Below, in pieces: positions 17,673 to 30,219 of a DNA stretch of 52,332 bases. The translations under genes and the position numbers were made by a program. How positions within the stretch are numbered: the first letter of the stretch is position 1; each line of letters starts with the position of its first letter. Location: assembly GCA_019634245.1 (NCBI GenBank), contig JAHQVR010000154.1:1-52332 (forward strand). Reading direction: 5' to 3'. The notes beneath the pieces were generated by a model that worked only from the letters and a program-made list of their open reading frames with translations, had not been told where the DNA came from and did not search any database. Origin of the DNA: Gammaproteobacteria bacterium (lineage in GTDB: Bacteria > Pseudomonadota > Gammaproteobacteria > Granulosicoccales > Granulosicoccaceae).

Positions 17673-18673
17673 TGAGAGCGTCGCTTTAACTGATACTTCG
17701 CCACTGCAGCATTGTGCTGTTCAAGAGTTTCAGAGAACTTGTGGGTGCCATCACCACGAGAGACGAAGTACAAAGCTTCAGTATCTGTGGGATTAAGAGC
17801 CGCGTTAATGGCGTCTCGCCCCACCATGGATATTGGCGTGGGTGGTAATCCAGCTCGCGTGTATGTGTTGTAGGGTGTGTCCGTTGTGAGATCTTTTCGC
17901 CGAATGTTGCCATCATAGGCATCCCCCATTCCGTAGATGACGGTTGGATCGGTTTGCAAGCGCATCTTTTTTCTTAACCGTGAATGAAACACGCCAGCGA
18001 TCAAGGGCCGCTCCTCGGCAACCGCCGTCTCCTTTTCAACAATTGATGCAAGAATTAATGCCTCATAGGCAGACTCCAAAGGTAAATCAGGCGCGCGATT
18101 CTCCCATTCCTCCTGTAACACCTTTTTCAACGCCTGATGGGAGCGCTTAAGGTAGTCCAAATCGGTGGTGTTCTTCGGGTAGCTATAGGTGTCCGCAAAA
18201 AATTGTCCTTCCGGGTGAACGTTTGGCGAGCCAAGCTTGGACATCAGCGAAGCTGCATCCATATCGGCGAGCGTTTGTTGCATTTGCGATGCATTGGCGA
18301 GCTGCGCTCGTACTTGTTTGAACGTATTTCCTTCAATGATTGTATGAGAGTACTGAACGGTGCGGCCAGTGGCGAAGGTGTTCAGCAATTGCGGTACGGT
18401 TAATTCACCATCGAGTATAAATTCTCCGGCTTTAATTTTGGTACCTAAGCCGCTTTGTCTGGCATACAGATCAAACCAGTGAGGTTTTGAATTCAAACCT
18501 TTACTGGCTAAAGACTGCGAGACTCGTTTTGCAGACCAGCCCGATTCAATGGTAAATAGTCGGTCTGCCTGTGAAATTTCAATCGGTTCTTCAAGGTAGC
18601 GAGAGTAGTCGTAGTAGGCCCATCCAGCTGCCCCTCCTGCGACTAAAAGCAACACCAACAGAAAACGCCACAT
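17669..18673 (-). CDS. mltG: Endolytic murein transglycosylase
   Basis: A 334-residue membrane-anchored YceG-family enzyme that cleaves nascent glycan strands and so limits their length. One membrane helix lies at residues 4-25 (FLLVLLLVAGGAAGWAYYDY). A LysM-like portion is followed by the catalytic domain with EALILASIVEKETAV (the catalytic Glu is in VEKET), LQTDPTVIYGMGD and YNTYTRAGLPPTPIS. It starts 2 nt after fabF. In many gammaproteobacteria pabC lies between fabF and mltG; it is missing here. Confidence 0.96.
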   Translation of the reverse strand: MWRFLLVLLLVAGGAAGWAYYDYSRYLEEPIEISQADRLFTIESGWSAKRVSQSLASKGLNSKPHWFDLYARQSGLGTKIKAGEFILDGELTVPQLLNTFATGRTVQYSHTIIEGNTFKQVRAQLANASQMQQTLADMDAASLMSKLGSPNVHPEGQFFADTYSYPKNTTDLDYLKRSHQALKKVLQEEWENRAPDLPLESAYEALILASIVEKETAVAEERPLIAGVFHSRLRKKMRLQTDPTVIYGMGDAYDGNIRRKDLTTDTPYNTYTRAGLPPTPISMVGRDAINAALNPTDTEALYFVSRGDGTHKFSETLEQHNAAVAKYQLKRRSQ

Positions 18674-18675
18674 AG

Positions 18676-19920
18676 TCAGTTGTCAGTCGAAAAAACCAAT
18701 GTGCCATTTGTGCCTCCGAAACCAAATGAATTCGAAAGCGCCACTTTTACATTGGCATCTCTGGATTGGTGCGGCACATAATCAAGATCGCATCCGTCAC
18801 TCGGGTTGTCTAAGTTAATAGTGGGCGGCACTTTTTGATCTCGCAGGCTGAGCACGGAGAACACAGCTTCAATGCCACCTGCTGCACCCAGTAGATGGCC
18901 AGTCATACTTTTCGTCGAGCTCACTAATACATCCTGAGCATGAGCACCCAAAAGGTTTTTTATAGCGGTAGTTTCAACCAGATCGCCAGCGGGTGTCGAC
19001 GTACCGTGTGCATTGATGTAATTGACGTCACCCATACCGAGATCGGCGTTTTTAAGCGCAGCTGCCATACAGCGCCTGGCACCTTCACCGTTTTCTGAGG
19101 GTAGAGTCATATGATAAGCATCTCCGCTCATTCCAAACCCTGTGAGCTCGCAATAAATGGTGGCACCCCGGGCCTTTGCGTGATCCAGTTCTTCGAGCAC
19201 CATCACCCCAGCACCATCACCGAGTACAAAACCGTCTCGATCTTTATCCCACGGTCGGCTGGCTGCTTCCGGGTTATCATTACGAGTAGACAGAGCTCGT
19301 GCCGCCCCAAAGCCAGCCAGTCCCAGCGGACACGTGGCCATTTCAGCACCACCGGCGACCATGATGTCGGCATCGCCATATTCAATCAACCGCGCTGCCT
19401 GGCCTAAGTTGTGAGTACCGGTAGTACACGCGGTTACCGTACACAGGTTCGGCCCCTTGTACCCCATCTTTATGCTCAGGTTGCCACTGATCATATTGAT
19501 GATGGTGGACGGAACAAAAAACGGGGATACTTTCCGAGCGCCACCCTCCAGCAGGGCTTTGTGTTGCACTTCAATATTGGGTAGACCACCAATACCGGAT
19601 CCGATGGCCACACCCACGCGCTCTAAATCAAGCCCGTCGGCATCGACAAGGTTGGCATCTTGAATAGCTTGAAGGCCAGCAGCGACGCCAAAATGGACGA
19701 AAACATCCATCTTGCGTGCTTCCTTCGTGGAGAAATACAGGCTCGGATCGAAATCCTTTACAGACGCACTAAACTGCGTTGCAAACTTTCCGACATCAAA
19801 AGAATCAATGGTTCTGACGCCAGAGACACCCGCAAGGATATTCTTCCAACTGGACTCAACTGTATTACCAACCGGAGTAACCAGACCCAGGCCGGTTACG
19901 GCGACCCGTCTTCGCGACAC
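18676..19920 (-). CDS. fabF: Beta-ketoacyl-ACP synthase II
   Basis: A 414-residue condensing enzyme that elongates acyl-ACP with malonyl-ACP in fatty acid synthesis. The catalytic Cys165 is in [11 protein letters not shown], and the two active-site histidines are in [12 protein letters not shown] and [11 protein letters not shown]. The start is GTG 19920, giving [12 protein letters not shown], with GGGAG 7 nt upstream; the frame is open nine more codons but without family similarity. It follows acpP across a 106-nt gap that contains a hairpin, which could lower its expression relative to acpP. Confidence 0.98.
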   Translation of the reverse strand: MSRRRVAVTGLGLVTPVGNTVESSWKNILAGVSGVRTIDSFDVGKFATQFSASVKDFDPSLYFSTKEARKMDVFVHFGVAAGLQAIQDANLVDADGLDLERVGVAIGSGIGGLPNIEVQHKALLEGGARKVSPFFVPSTIINMISGNLSIKMGYKGPNLCTVTACTTGTHNLGQAARLIEYGDADIMVAGGAEMATCPLGLAGFGAARALSTRNDNPEAASRPWDKDRDGFVLGDGAGVMVLEELDHAKARGATIYCELTGFGMSGDAYHMTLPSENGEGARRCMAAALKNADLGMGDVNYINAHGTSTPAGDLVETTAIKNLLGAHAQDVLVSSTKSMTGHLLGAAGGIEAVFSVLSLRDQKVPPTINLDNPSDGCDLDYVPHQSRDANVKVALSNSFGFGGTNGTLVFSTDN

Positions 19921-19968
19921 TAAATTCTCCCAGACTGCCCGACACAAAAACCCTCAGGCTAAAATGCC

Positions 19969-20003
19969 AAAAGCCGCAACCGGCGAAGCGCACGGTGCGG
20001 CTT
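19969..20003 (-). terminator. Attenuator-like hairpin between acpP and fabF
   Basis: AAGCCGCA (19971-19978) pairs with TGCGGCTT (19996-20003), extended inward by CCG/CGG after a one-base bulge. Read on the minus strand, it sits downstream of acpP and ends in TTTT, then GGCATTTT. It looks like a weak intrinsic terminator or processing hairpin that would let acpP be made in excess over fabF. The structure is seen in the sequence; partial termination is inferred. Confidence 0.5.
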
Positions 20004-20026
20004 GAATTCATGCTGTCTGGCGAGGA

Positions 20027-20263
20027 TTACCCTAAATGGGCGTTGACGTAGTCGACGGCCTGCTGGACAGTAGTTATTTTTTCCGCTTCATCGTCAGGAA
20101 TTTCACATTCGAATTCCTCTTCCAGCGCCATAACTAACTCCACTGTATCAAGTGAATCGGCACCGAGATCTTCTACAAATGAGGCTGAGTTTTTAACTTC
20201 ATCCTCTTTCACGCCTAACTGTTCAACAACAATCTTTTTGACGCGTTCGTCGACACTGCTCAT
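20027..20263 (-). CDS. acpP: Acyl carrier protein
   Basis: A 78-residue acidic carrier that shuttles growing acyl chains on a 4'-phosphopantetheine arm. The attachment Ser37 is in the [13 protein letters not shown] motif. The sequence begins [18 protein letters not shown] and ends YVNAHLG, as in most gammaproteobacterial ACPs. A strong-looking promoter lies upstream (20310-20339) and a hairpin downstream, agreeing with the need for very high expression. Confidence 0.99.
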   Translation of the reverse strand: MSSVDERVKKIVVEQLGVKEDEVKNSASFVEDLGADSLDTVELVMALEEEFECEIPDDEAEKITTVQQAVDYVNAHLG

Positions 20264-20309
20264 GATAGGAAACTTCCTCCGATAAATGCGGGAAACGACC
20301 CGCCACGCT

Positions 20310-20339
20310 ATTGTAGTGAAGTCGCTCGATTGCTGCCAA
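20310..20339 (-). promoter_or_regulatory. Sigma-70-type promoter for acpP
   Basis: On the minus strand, TTGGCA (20339-20334) and TACAAT (20315-20310) are separated by 18 nt; each hexamer differs by one base from consensus. Transcription would begin near 20303, giving a leader of about 40 nt before acpP. The 173-nt gap between fabG and acpP is unusual in this tightly packed run, which supports a dedicated promoter. Confidence 0.65.
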
Positions 20340-20436
20340 GAGATTCACCTATAATAAAGAGCCTTTGTGCTTTATTTGAACAATTTGAGGGTATTTTTCT
20401 GAATTTCAAGACCCGGCAACTGCTCGAAAGCGAATG

Positions 20437-21183
20437 CTACATGTACATGCCGCCATTGATATGCAGCGTATGCCCGGTGATATAACCTGCTTTATCGGAC
20501 GCCAAAAAAAGAACACCTTCGGCAACGTCTTCGGGAGCCCCCAGGCGACCCAAGGCGATTTCATCGGCGAGCTTTTTCTTGTGCTCTTCACTCAGCGCAT
20601 CGGTCATATCCGATTCGATAAAGCCCGGCGCAATAGCATTGACTGTAATACCTCGTCCGCCGAGTTCGCGTGCCAACGCTTTAGTCAACCCTGTCATACC
20701 CGCCTTGGCGGCTGCATAGTTCACCTGACCAGCATTGCCCGTATGTCCCACCACCGACGCGATGTTTATAATTCGACCACTGCGAGCTTTGATCATGGGT
20801 TTCATAACCAGCTTACATAAACGCCATACCGCGCTCAGGTTTGTGGCAATGACGTCGTCCCATTCATTCTCCTTCATTCGCAACATCAAATTATCCCGCG
20901 TAATACCAGCGTTATTAACTAGCACGCTTACAGCACCGAACTGATCAGCAATAGCCGCCAGCATCGTCTCCATTTGCTCAGCGTCAGTCACATTCAACGC
21001 CATCCCTTGACCGCGTATATTGAGTGATTTAAAGCGCTCACTGATTTGCTGGGCACCGGACTCTGATGTCGCGGTACCGATGACCGTAGCCCCGGCCGCT
21101 CCCAACGTGTCAGCTATCGCCTTACCAATACCCCGGCTTGCACCGGTGACCAGCACAATTTCATCGTTTAGTTCTGTGGTCAT
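20437..21183 (-). CDS. fabG: 3-oxoacyl-ACP reductase
   Basis: A 248-residue NADPH-dependent SDR that reduces beta-ketoacyl-ACP. TGASRGIG lies at 13-20, NNAGITRDNLMLRM is a FabG signature, and the catalytic Ser/Tyr/Lys lie in INIASVVG and VNYAAAKAG. The C-terminal ITGHTLHINGGMYM is characteristic. The gap to fabD is 3 nt. It is distinct from the SDR at 11288-12025, which lacks the FabG-specific segments. Confidence 0.98.
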   Translation of the reverse strand: MTTELNDEIVLVTGASRGIGKAIADTLGAAGATVIGTATSESGAQQISERFKSLNIRGQGMALNVTDAEQMETMLAAIADQFGAVSVLVNNAGITRDNLMLRMKENEWDDVIATNLSAVWRLCKLVMKPMIKARSGRIINIASVVGHTGNAGQVNYAAAKAGMTGLTKALARELGGRGITVNAIAPGFIESDMTDALSEEHKKKLADEIALGRLGAPEDVAEGVLFLASDKAGYITGHTLHINGGMYM

Positions 21184-21186
21184 GGC

Positions 21187-22134
21187 TCAGACCTCTGTGG
21201 CAGTAAGAGCGGCGCCAGCCGACTCCAAAGTGTCAGGCGAAAAAACGGGCAAGCAACGCAACTGTTTGTCGATGCGACGGTTCAATCCACTCAATACTTT
21301 GCCAGGACCCGCCTCAAACATCAGCGTTACATCGAAGTCGTCGCGGATCGCCTCTACCGATCGGGTCCACTGCACAGGGCTGTAGACGTGCTTTTTAAGA
21401 TTCGTTACGAGCGCTTGCACATCAGCAGGCGCAGCGGCAACCAAGTTCTGCACGATGGGAATGGTAGGTTCTGAAAACTCAATGCCATCAATGGCAGATG
21501 CGAGCTGCTCGCCAGCGTCGCGCATCAAACTACTGTGGTTGGGCACACTCACCGCAAGCATAACCGCCTTACGGGCGCCACGACCCTTGGCCTCCACGAC
21601 GGTTTTTTCCAAGGCGTCGAGGTGTCCAGAGATAGCGACCTGTCCAGGAGCATTAAAATTAACGGCCTCAGTAACCCGACTGCCCGACAATTCAGCGCAC
21701 AGTTCGATCACCTGAGCATCATCCAGTCCCAGTAGAGCGGCCATACCACCCGTGCCCTCCGGTACGGCTGTGGCCATGAGCTCCGAACGAATTTTGACAA
21801 GCCGAAGCGCATCCGCAAAAGAAAGCACTTCACTTGCTACCAAGGCGGCAAACTCTCCAAGACTATGCCCCGCTACTACACTGGGCTTAGGCAGATCCGA
21901 ATGCTGAAGGACACGCCACACAGCAACACCGCTCACCAGCATCAACGGTTGAGTAACGCGAGTGTCCGCAAGCACATCATCAGGACCGGCCTGACACATC
22001 GCCCAAAGATCTTTACCCAGTACATCATTCGCTTCAGCAAAAGTCTCTTGCACCTCAGAATGATCGGCACTCAGCTCCGCCAACATGCCAGTTGCTTGTG
22101 AGCCCTGTCCAGGAAAGACAATACCAGTGTTCAA
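21187..22134 (-). CDS. fabD: Malonyl-CoA:ACP transacylase
   Basis: A 315-residue enzyme that loads malonate onto ACP. GQGSQATGM near the start, the nucleophile Ser91 in AGHSLGEF, and the active-site His in VSVPNHSSLM are all present. The start appears to be TTG 22134 with AGAGAA 8 nt upstream; no ATG or GTG is available near the conserved N-terminus. It is 12 nt from dapB rather than from fabH, which is the usual neighbour. Confidence 0.97.
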   Translation of the reverse strand: MNTGIVFPGQGSQATGMLAELSADHSEVQETFAEANDVLGKDLWAMCQAGPDDVLADTRVTQPLMLVSGVAVWRVLQHSDLPKPSVVAGHSLGEFAALVASEVLSFADALRLVKIRSELMATAVPEGTGGMAALLGLDDAQVIELCAELSGSRVTEAVNFNAPGQVAISGHLDALEKTVVEAKGRGARKAVMLAVSVPNHSSLMRDAGEQLASAIDGIEFSEPTIPIVQNLVAAAPADVQALVTNLKKHVYSPVQWTRSVEAIRDDFDVTLMFEAGPGKVLSGLNRRIDKQLRCLPVFSPDTLESAGAALTATEV

Positions 22135-22146
22135 TGTAGTTTCTCT

Positions 22147-24989
<2,843 letters not shown>

Positions 24990-24996
24990 TCAGTAC

Positions 24997-25869
24997 CTAA
25001 GAGGGCACACCGCTAAAATACTTTTGCCGATGCATGTATTCAAAGATGCCTTCGCGCATATGCTGCACAGCCTGATTGCTCAGAGTGCTGTGGTCGGAAT
25101 CTAGAACCGAGCCCCCTAACCCCTGTGCTAAATCCCATGCCTCACTAATCAAGACTTCAAACGCCACATCTGCAGCCACCGGCCCGGGTAGTTGCAAAAT
25201 CAAAGAGATTCCTGGGGTTTGAAAACTATCGATGTCTTCAATGTCGAAATAGCCCGGTTCCACAATCTTTGCAATGGAAAACACGGTTTTACCCTGATGC
25301 AGCGAATGGAAGATATTCATATCACCGAAATGATAGCCACGTTGCTCAAATTGATCATAGAGTTCAGCGCCACCAAAGACCTGCTGATCAGGGGCGACCA
25401 CATGCAGAGTCACAATCTTGCTGGCATAGGCGGCCTGTTCGGCTGCACGAGCTTCCTTGGATTCGGTTTCCGCAACACGCTGACGACGACGCGGTGATAG
25501 TTTTTCACTAAAGGCCTCGATCTTTCCAGTAATACCCGTTTTCACAGGCGCAGAAATCGCACTTTCTAAATTTGGATCGATCAGTGGATCCATCTGCGAG
25601 GGCTGGGGGCCGCCAGCGGGCCGGACGAAATCATCCGGGTCGACATCGGCAAAGCTCTGTAGAGCGTCAGTGTTGGGCATATCTCCCATGGCGTAGTCGT
25701 CGGCCGACATTCCGGCAGGATCGACCGACTGGTTTAGATCACCCATCAATGGATCATTCTGCACATCAGATTTTCGATGGCCACGAGATCGTGGTTGTCG
25801 GCCTGAAAAATACAACAGAGCCAAAATAGCAAAACCTGCCAATATGAGAATCCAACGGAGATTTTCCAT
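24997..25869 (-). CDS. zipA: Cell division protein ZipA
   Basis: A 290-residue bitopic membrane protein that ties FtsZ to the inner membrane. The N-terminal helix is ENLRWILILAGFAILALLYF, followed by a basic patch and an acidic, Pro/Asp-rich linker. The FtsZ-binding domain occupies about 150-290 (VTLHVVAPDQQVFGG, GDMNIFHSL, TPGISLILQLPGP, MREGIFEYMHRQKYF). Its place between smc and ligA supports the call. Confidence 0.95.
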   Translation of the reverse strand: MENLRWILILAGFAILALLYFSGRQPRSRGHRKSDVQNDPLMGDLNQSVDPAGMSADDYAMGDMPNTDALQSFADVDPDDFVRPAGGPQPSQMDPLIDPNLESAISAPVKTGITGKIEAFSEKLSPRRRQRVAETESKEARAAEQAAYASKIVTLHVVAPDQQVFGGAELYDQFEQRGYHFGDMNIFHSLHQGKTVFSIAKIVEPGYFDIEDIDSFQTPGISLILQLPGPVAADVAFEVLISEAWDLAQGLGGSVLDSDHSTLSNQAVQHMREGIFEYMHRQKYFSGVPS

Positions 25870-25888
25870 CGTACTTAGGGCCCTTTAA

Positions 25889-28800
25889 CTAAACGCCAGC
25901 GAGTTCGGCTGCTTCTTGTACATCCACGGCCACGAGACGGGATACGCCCGGCTCGTTCATAGTCACACCCATCAATTGATCGGTCATTTCCATAGTCACT
26001 TTATTGTGCGTGATCACAATGAATTGTACACGCTCTGACATTTCCTTTACCAGCTGACAAAATCTGCCCACATTCGCATCATCCAATGGTGCATCAACCT
26101 CATCGAGCATACAAAACGGCGATGGATTAAGTTCAAAAAACGCAAACACCAACGCAACCGCGGTGAGCGCTTTTTCACCACCAGACAGCACTTGGATATT
26201 GCTTATGCGTTTGCCCGGTGGTTGGGCCATCACGCCAATGCCAGTGCTTAACAAATCGTCACCGGTCATTTGCAAAGCTCCATGACCACCACCGAATAAG
26301 CGAGGAAAAAACTGCTCAAACTTAGCATTGACCTTATCGAAGGTTTCCTTAAAGCGCGCTCTGGTTTCGCGATCAATTTTAGCTATCGCCCGTTCTAGAG
26401 TCGCCAGAGCTTCCGTAACATCGGCATGCTGCGAATCGAGGTATTCCTTGCGTTGAGACTGTTCAGTGTGTTCATCAATCGCAGCAAGATTTATCGGCCC
26501 CAACCTCGCTATGCGCTGTTCAAGCTTTTCAAGATCGGCTGCCCACACTTCCACCGTGGCATCTTCCGGCAGCGACGCGACGATTTCTTCCAGGTTGTAA
26601 TCCAACTCATTGATTTGCTCTTCAATGGTTTTGAGCCTGACAACCACTTCCTGGCTGTCCATCCGTGCCTGGCTCAAGCCTTCCCGCACCCCTTGAACTC
26701 GAGAATCGTGTCGAACTCGCGCCTGCTCATGTTCACGAAGCCGAGTCTCCACCTCTTCTAGCGCTGAACGGGAGGTTGCCAATGCTTGTTCACTAACCAG
26801 ACGAGCATCCAAACTTTCTTTCAATGTGACTTCCAAAGCGTTCAAGGGATCGTCATCTGCCTCGGCCAGCATCTGATTCAGCAGCTCGTAACGTTGCGCC
26901 AGCTGCTCGATACGACTTTTCATACGAGCCAGGTTTTGCTCCGTCGCGGCTCGTGCACTGCGCATAGATTCCACTCGGATCGCCAGTTCTTGCCCGGCAT
27001 CGCGATCTGCTTCACTGCGCTGGCGCGCCTCGTTCAACGCAGCGTTCAGGCTTTGTTGCTCCTCTTCCAACAATCGGCCCTCAGCCTGCATATTGTCCAG
27101 CTGTGTCAACGCCTCTGATCGCTTCGCTTTGGCGACCTGGAGCTCTTCGAGTTCAACAGACTGCTGATTCTGGGTATCGGAGTAGTCAGCCTCCAATTGC
27201 ATCAATCGACTCTGATGTGTCGTCAGTTGTTGACGATTGGCGTGTAAGCCGGAGCTGGTGTCTGACAGTAACCGCACGGCGTCGTTATAACTGTGTTGCA
27301 AGGTTTCCCGACGCGTTTCGTGTTCGTCCAGCTGAGTATTTAACTCAACCAGGCGCTCTTCTATCGATTGGATGTGCTCTTCACCAGCGACGATGCTGGA
27401 GCGCAATTCAGTAATCTCTGTTTCCCGCAGCAGCACACTGTCTTCAGAATCGGCTCTGGCAATACGTAACCAGTTGCGCCCCAGCCATACACCTTCCTGT
27501 GTAATGACAGATTCACCCTCGCTGAGCTGATCGCGAATTGCCAATGCTTCGGCTAGTGACGCAGCCGCCCGCACCGACTTCAGCACATCTGACATCGACT
27601 CTGCGCCGGCGACCTTGGCTGCGAGTGTTCCGTCAGGCGCAGGGGCGGAACTCACTGCCTGACGCAGCAACGTTAATTGAGCCGCAGGCAAGTCGTTAAG
27701 ACAGCGGTCAATAAATTCGCTGTTATCAATACAAATGGCTTCAAGGTGAGGTTGCAACACCAGCTCAACTGATTTCTCCCAACCGGCATCGGCGGTGATC
27801 GATTGAGCCAGTCTGGGGGCGTCGCTGAGTTCGTGCATCTCCAACCAGGCATCAGCCGCACTGCTGTCGCTTTGCAACGCTGCCTGCTGCAATGCTTCGA
27901 GCGACGCGAGACGCCCAATCGATGATTGCAATTCCGACTGCGACTCGTTCATCTCGACCTGACTTCGGCGGATGCTTTCTCGAAGCCTTTGCTGTTTTTC
28001 TACGCTCTGAGTCAGTGCCTCTTGCAAACGCTTCTCATCGCCACTAGCAGAAACTTCCTCGGCAATCGCCGATGCAATTACCGCCTGCAGACCATCCGTA
28101 TCTATGCCTGATTTTTCTTCATCGAGACGTTGCAATCTCACTTTGGCAGCTTCTGCGTTTCGCTCGAGTTGATCGATGCGCGACAGCTCAACCTGTGCAA
28201 TACGGGTCGCTTCCGCAAACCGGTGTTGGTAATTATCTTGGCGAACGCGCCATTGCTGTAGTTCCCTTTCAGCTTTTGTAAACAGTTCGGCTGAGTGTTT
28301 TTGGGAGTCCTTCAATGAGTCGTAGGCGGGTTGATCGGTTTGCATTGATGCGTCGATATCAGCAATGCGGGCGGTATCCTCTCGCTGGTGAGTACGGGCC
28401 TCTTCCAGATTTTTCTCAACTTCTGCCAGTTCCTGGTTTTGCGCTCGCCGAGTATCTTTAGTGTGCTCTATCTGCTGTTCAACCCGCGACACATCCGCAC
28501 CAATGCGATAGTAGTCTGCTTGATCTTTGTTGAACCTCTCCGTGGCTTCGGTCTGCTGAGCCCGCGCTTGCTCAATGGCAGTCTCGGCTGCCCGCAATTC
28601 GGCAACGACACTCTCCACCTCTTTTTCTTTTTCAGCAATTTTCAGCGCGTGAGTATCGCTCTCTGCCAGATAGTCACGCCGTCGCAAACCCAGTAGCTCT
28701 CCGCGCATCCGTCGCTCATTGGTTTTCATCTCCTGATACCGCTCGGCGGTATTCGCCTGGCGCTTCAAATGCGCCAGCTGTTTGTCCACTTCCTCGCGAA

Positions 28801-29389
28801 GGTCATCGAGTCGATCAAGATTATCCCGCGTGTGCCGAATGCGATTCTCAGTCTCTTTGCGCCGCTCCTTATACTTTGAAATGCCAGCAGCTTCTTCCAG
28901 AAAGACGCGCATGTCCTCAGGTTTTGCTTCGATCAGACGCGAAATCATGCCCTGTTCGATAATCGCGTAGCTTCGAGGACCCAATCCCGTGCCCAGAAAA
29001 ATATCGCGAATGTCGCGTCGACGGCAGCGCGTATTGTTCAGAAGATACTTGGAGATACCATCACGCGAAACTTCGCGTTTAATGGAGATTTCTGAGTAAG
29101 CAGCATATTCACCGCCGAGCCGGCCTTCACTGTTATCAAAAATAAGTTCAACTGAGGCTTGGCCGACTGGCTGGCGTTGAGAGGTGCCATTGAAAATGAC
29201 ATCTTCCATAGACTCGCCGCGCAGATGTTTTGCAGAGGATTCGCCCATAACCCAACGCACAGCGTCGATCGTGTTGGACTTGCCACATCCGTTCGGTCCT
29301 ACGATACCGATTAACGAATTCGCCATTTTCAGATCCACAGGATCGACGAAAGATTTAAAACCGGCTAGCTTGATTCGTGTCAGGCGCAT
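25889..29389 (-). CDS. smc: Chromosome partition protein SMC
   Basis: An approximately 1166-residue condensin ATPase that organises and segregates the chromosome. Walker A is GPNGCGKS (31-38); the ABC signature LSGGEKALTAVALVFAFF and Walker B FCMLDEVDAPLDD lie near the C-terminus. Long coiled coils flank a hinge around 500-640. ATG 29389 (MRLTRIKLAGFKSF) matches family starts; an ATG four codons upstream is possible. The presence of SMC instead of MukB places the organism outside the Enterobacterales/Vibrio group. ScpA/ScpB are not in this window. Confidence 0.98.
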   Translation of the reverse strand: MRLTRIKLAGFKSFVDPVDLKMANSLIGIVGPNGCGKSNTIDAVRWVMGESSAKHLRGESMEDVIFNGTSQRQPVGQASVELIFDNSEGRLGGEYAAYSEISIKREVSRDGISKYLLNNTRCRRRDIRDIFLGTGLGPRSYAIIEQGMISRLIEAKPEDMRVFLEEAAGISKYKERRKETENRIRHTRDNLDRLDDLREEVDKQLAHLKRQANTAERYQEMKTNERRMRGELLGLRRRDYLAESDTHALKIAEKEKEVESVVAELRAAETAIEQARAQQTEATERFNKDQADYYRIGADVSRVEQQIEHTKDTRRAQNQELAEVEKNLEEARTHQREDTARIADIDASMQTDQPAYDSLKDSQKHSAELFTKAERELQQWRVRQDNYQHRFAEATRIAQVELSRIDQLERNAEAAKVRLQRLDEEKSGIDTDGLQAVIASAIAEEVSASGDEKRLQEALTQSVEKQQRLRESIRRSQVEMNESQSELQSSIGRLASLEALQQAALQSDSSAADAWLEMHELSDAPRLAQSITADAGWEKSVELVLQPHLEAICIDNSEFIDRCLNDLPAAQLTLLRQAVSSAPAPDGTLAAKVAGAESMSDVLKSVRAAASLAEALAIRDQLSEGESVITQEGVWLGRNWLRIARADSEDSVLLRETEITELRSSIVAGEEHIQSIEERLVELNTQLDEHETRRETLQHSYNDAVRLLSDTSSGLHANRQQLTTHQSRLMQLEADYSDTQNQQSVELEELQVAKAKRSEALTQLDNMQAEGRLLEEEQQSLNAALNEARQRSEADRDAGQELAIRVESMRSARAATEQNLARMKSRIEQLAQRYELLNQMLAEADDDPLNALEVTLKESLDARLVSEQALATSRSALEEVETRLREHEQARVRHDSRVQGVREGLSQARMDSQEVVVRLKTIEEQINELDYNLEEIVASLPEDATVEVWAADLEKLEQRIARLGPINLAAIDEHTEQSQRKEYLDSQHADVTEALATLERAIAKIDRETRARFKETFDKVNAKFEQFFPRLFGGGHGALQMTGDDLLSTGIGVMAQPPGKRISNIQVLSGGEKALTAVALVFAFFELNPSPFCMLDEVDAPLDDANVGRFCQLVKEMSERVQFIVITHNKVTMEMTDQLMGVTMNEPGVSRLVAVDVQEAAELAGV

Positions 29390-29454
29390 ATGGCTCGGCA
29401 TTGTACGATGTTTTTGAATGAACGACAGTATTGCTAAAGCGCTATTATTAGACT

Positions 29455-30219
29455 ATGGCAGCGCTGAATTTTGTTGGAGCAATGCATTATGTGGTACAGG
29501 GCTGGCGACTGGTTCGCAGACCCGGTTTGCGACGCTTCGTTTGGATTCCACTAATTATCAATATTCTGGTGTTTGCGGGACTGGGTTGGCTTTTTTTTTC
29601 AGCCGTTGCAGACTGGTTCGCAAACATCACCTTTCTTCACCGTTTGCAAGAAATACCGCTAATTGGCTGGGTTTTTACTCTTTTGCAGTGGCTGTTCGGC
29701 GCGGTGGTTATTGTGCTCATGTTGTTCTTTTTCAGCTTGCTCGCCAATTTAATTGGCGCACCGTTTAACGGGTTACTGTCAGAGAGAACTGAGCAATACT
29801 TGAACGGAAAATTACACGACAACGAATCGACACTGCAAAGTTTGATCAAAACTATTCCATCTACTCTGTCGTCAGAACTAAGGAAATTGTTATATTTGGT
29901 GCTGTGGTTAGTGCCCTTATTTATTGCGCATTGGATACCCGGCCTGAATCTTATTGCACCTTTTCTACTGTTTGCGTTCGGCGCATGGATGTTTGGCTTA
30001 GAGTATTTGGATTATCCGATGGGGAACCGCGGCATGGGGTTCGGTAAGGTGCGTAAGCATCTGAAGCAACATCGGCAAACAACGTTAGGGTTCGGATTCG
30101 CGGTCTCTGTATTAAGCGCAGTTCCGCTACTAAACCTCTTTATCATGCCTGTCGCCGTCGCCGGTGCTACGGCACTCTATGTGGAGCATTTACAGCATGA
30201 GATCGAAGCGAATTATTAA
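29455..30219 (+). CDS. cysZ: CysZ-like sulfate transporter/EI24 membrane protein
   Basis: A 254-residue inner-membrane protein with several hydrophobic segments, matching the CysZ family of proton-coupled sulfate channels. The beginning GAMHYVVQGWRLVRRPGLRRFVWIP, the FFFSLLANLIGAPFNGLLSE segment and EYLDYPMGNRG are conserved. It is divergent from smc across 65 nt, a gene order also seen elsewhere (cysZ-zipA region). It overlaps the M23 peptidase gene by 23 nt. Confidence 0.92.
   Translation: MAALNFVGAMHYVVQGWRLVRRPGLRRFVWIPLIINILVFAGLGWLFFSAVADWFANITFLHRLQEIPLIGWVFTLLQWLFGAVVIVLMLFFFSLLANLIGAPFNGLLSERTEQYLNGKLHDNESTLQSLIKTIPSTLSSELRKLLYLVLWLVPLFIAHWIPGLNLIAPFLLFAFGAWMFGLEYLDYPMGNRGMGFGKVRKHLKQHRQTTLGFGFAVSVLSAVPLLNLFIMPVAVAGATALYVEHLQHEIEANY

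Noticed and set aside
20353..20376. AATAAAG/CTTTATT inverted repeat downstream of fabG
   Set aside because: AT-only 7-bp stem without a U tract; too weak for a terminator call, though it sits in the acpP upstream gap.
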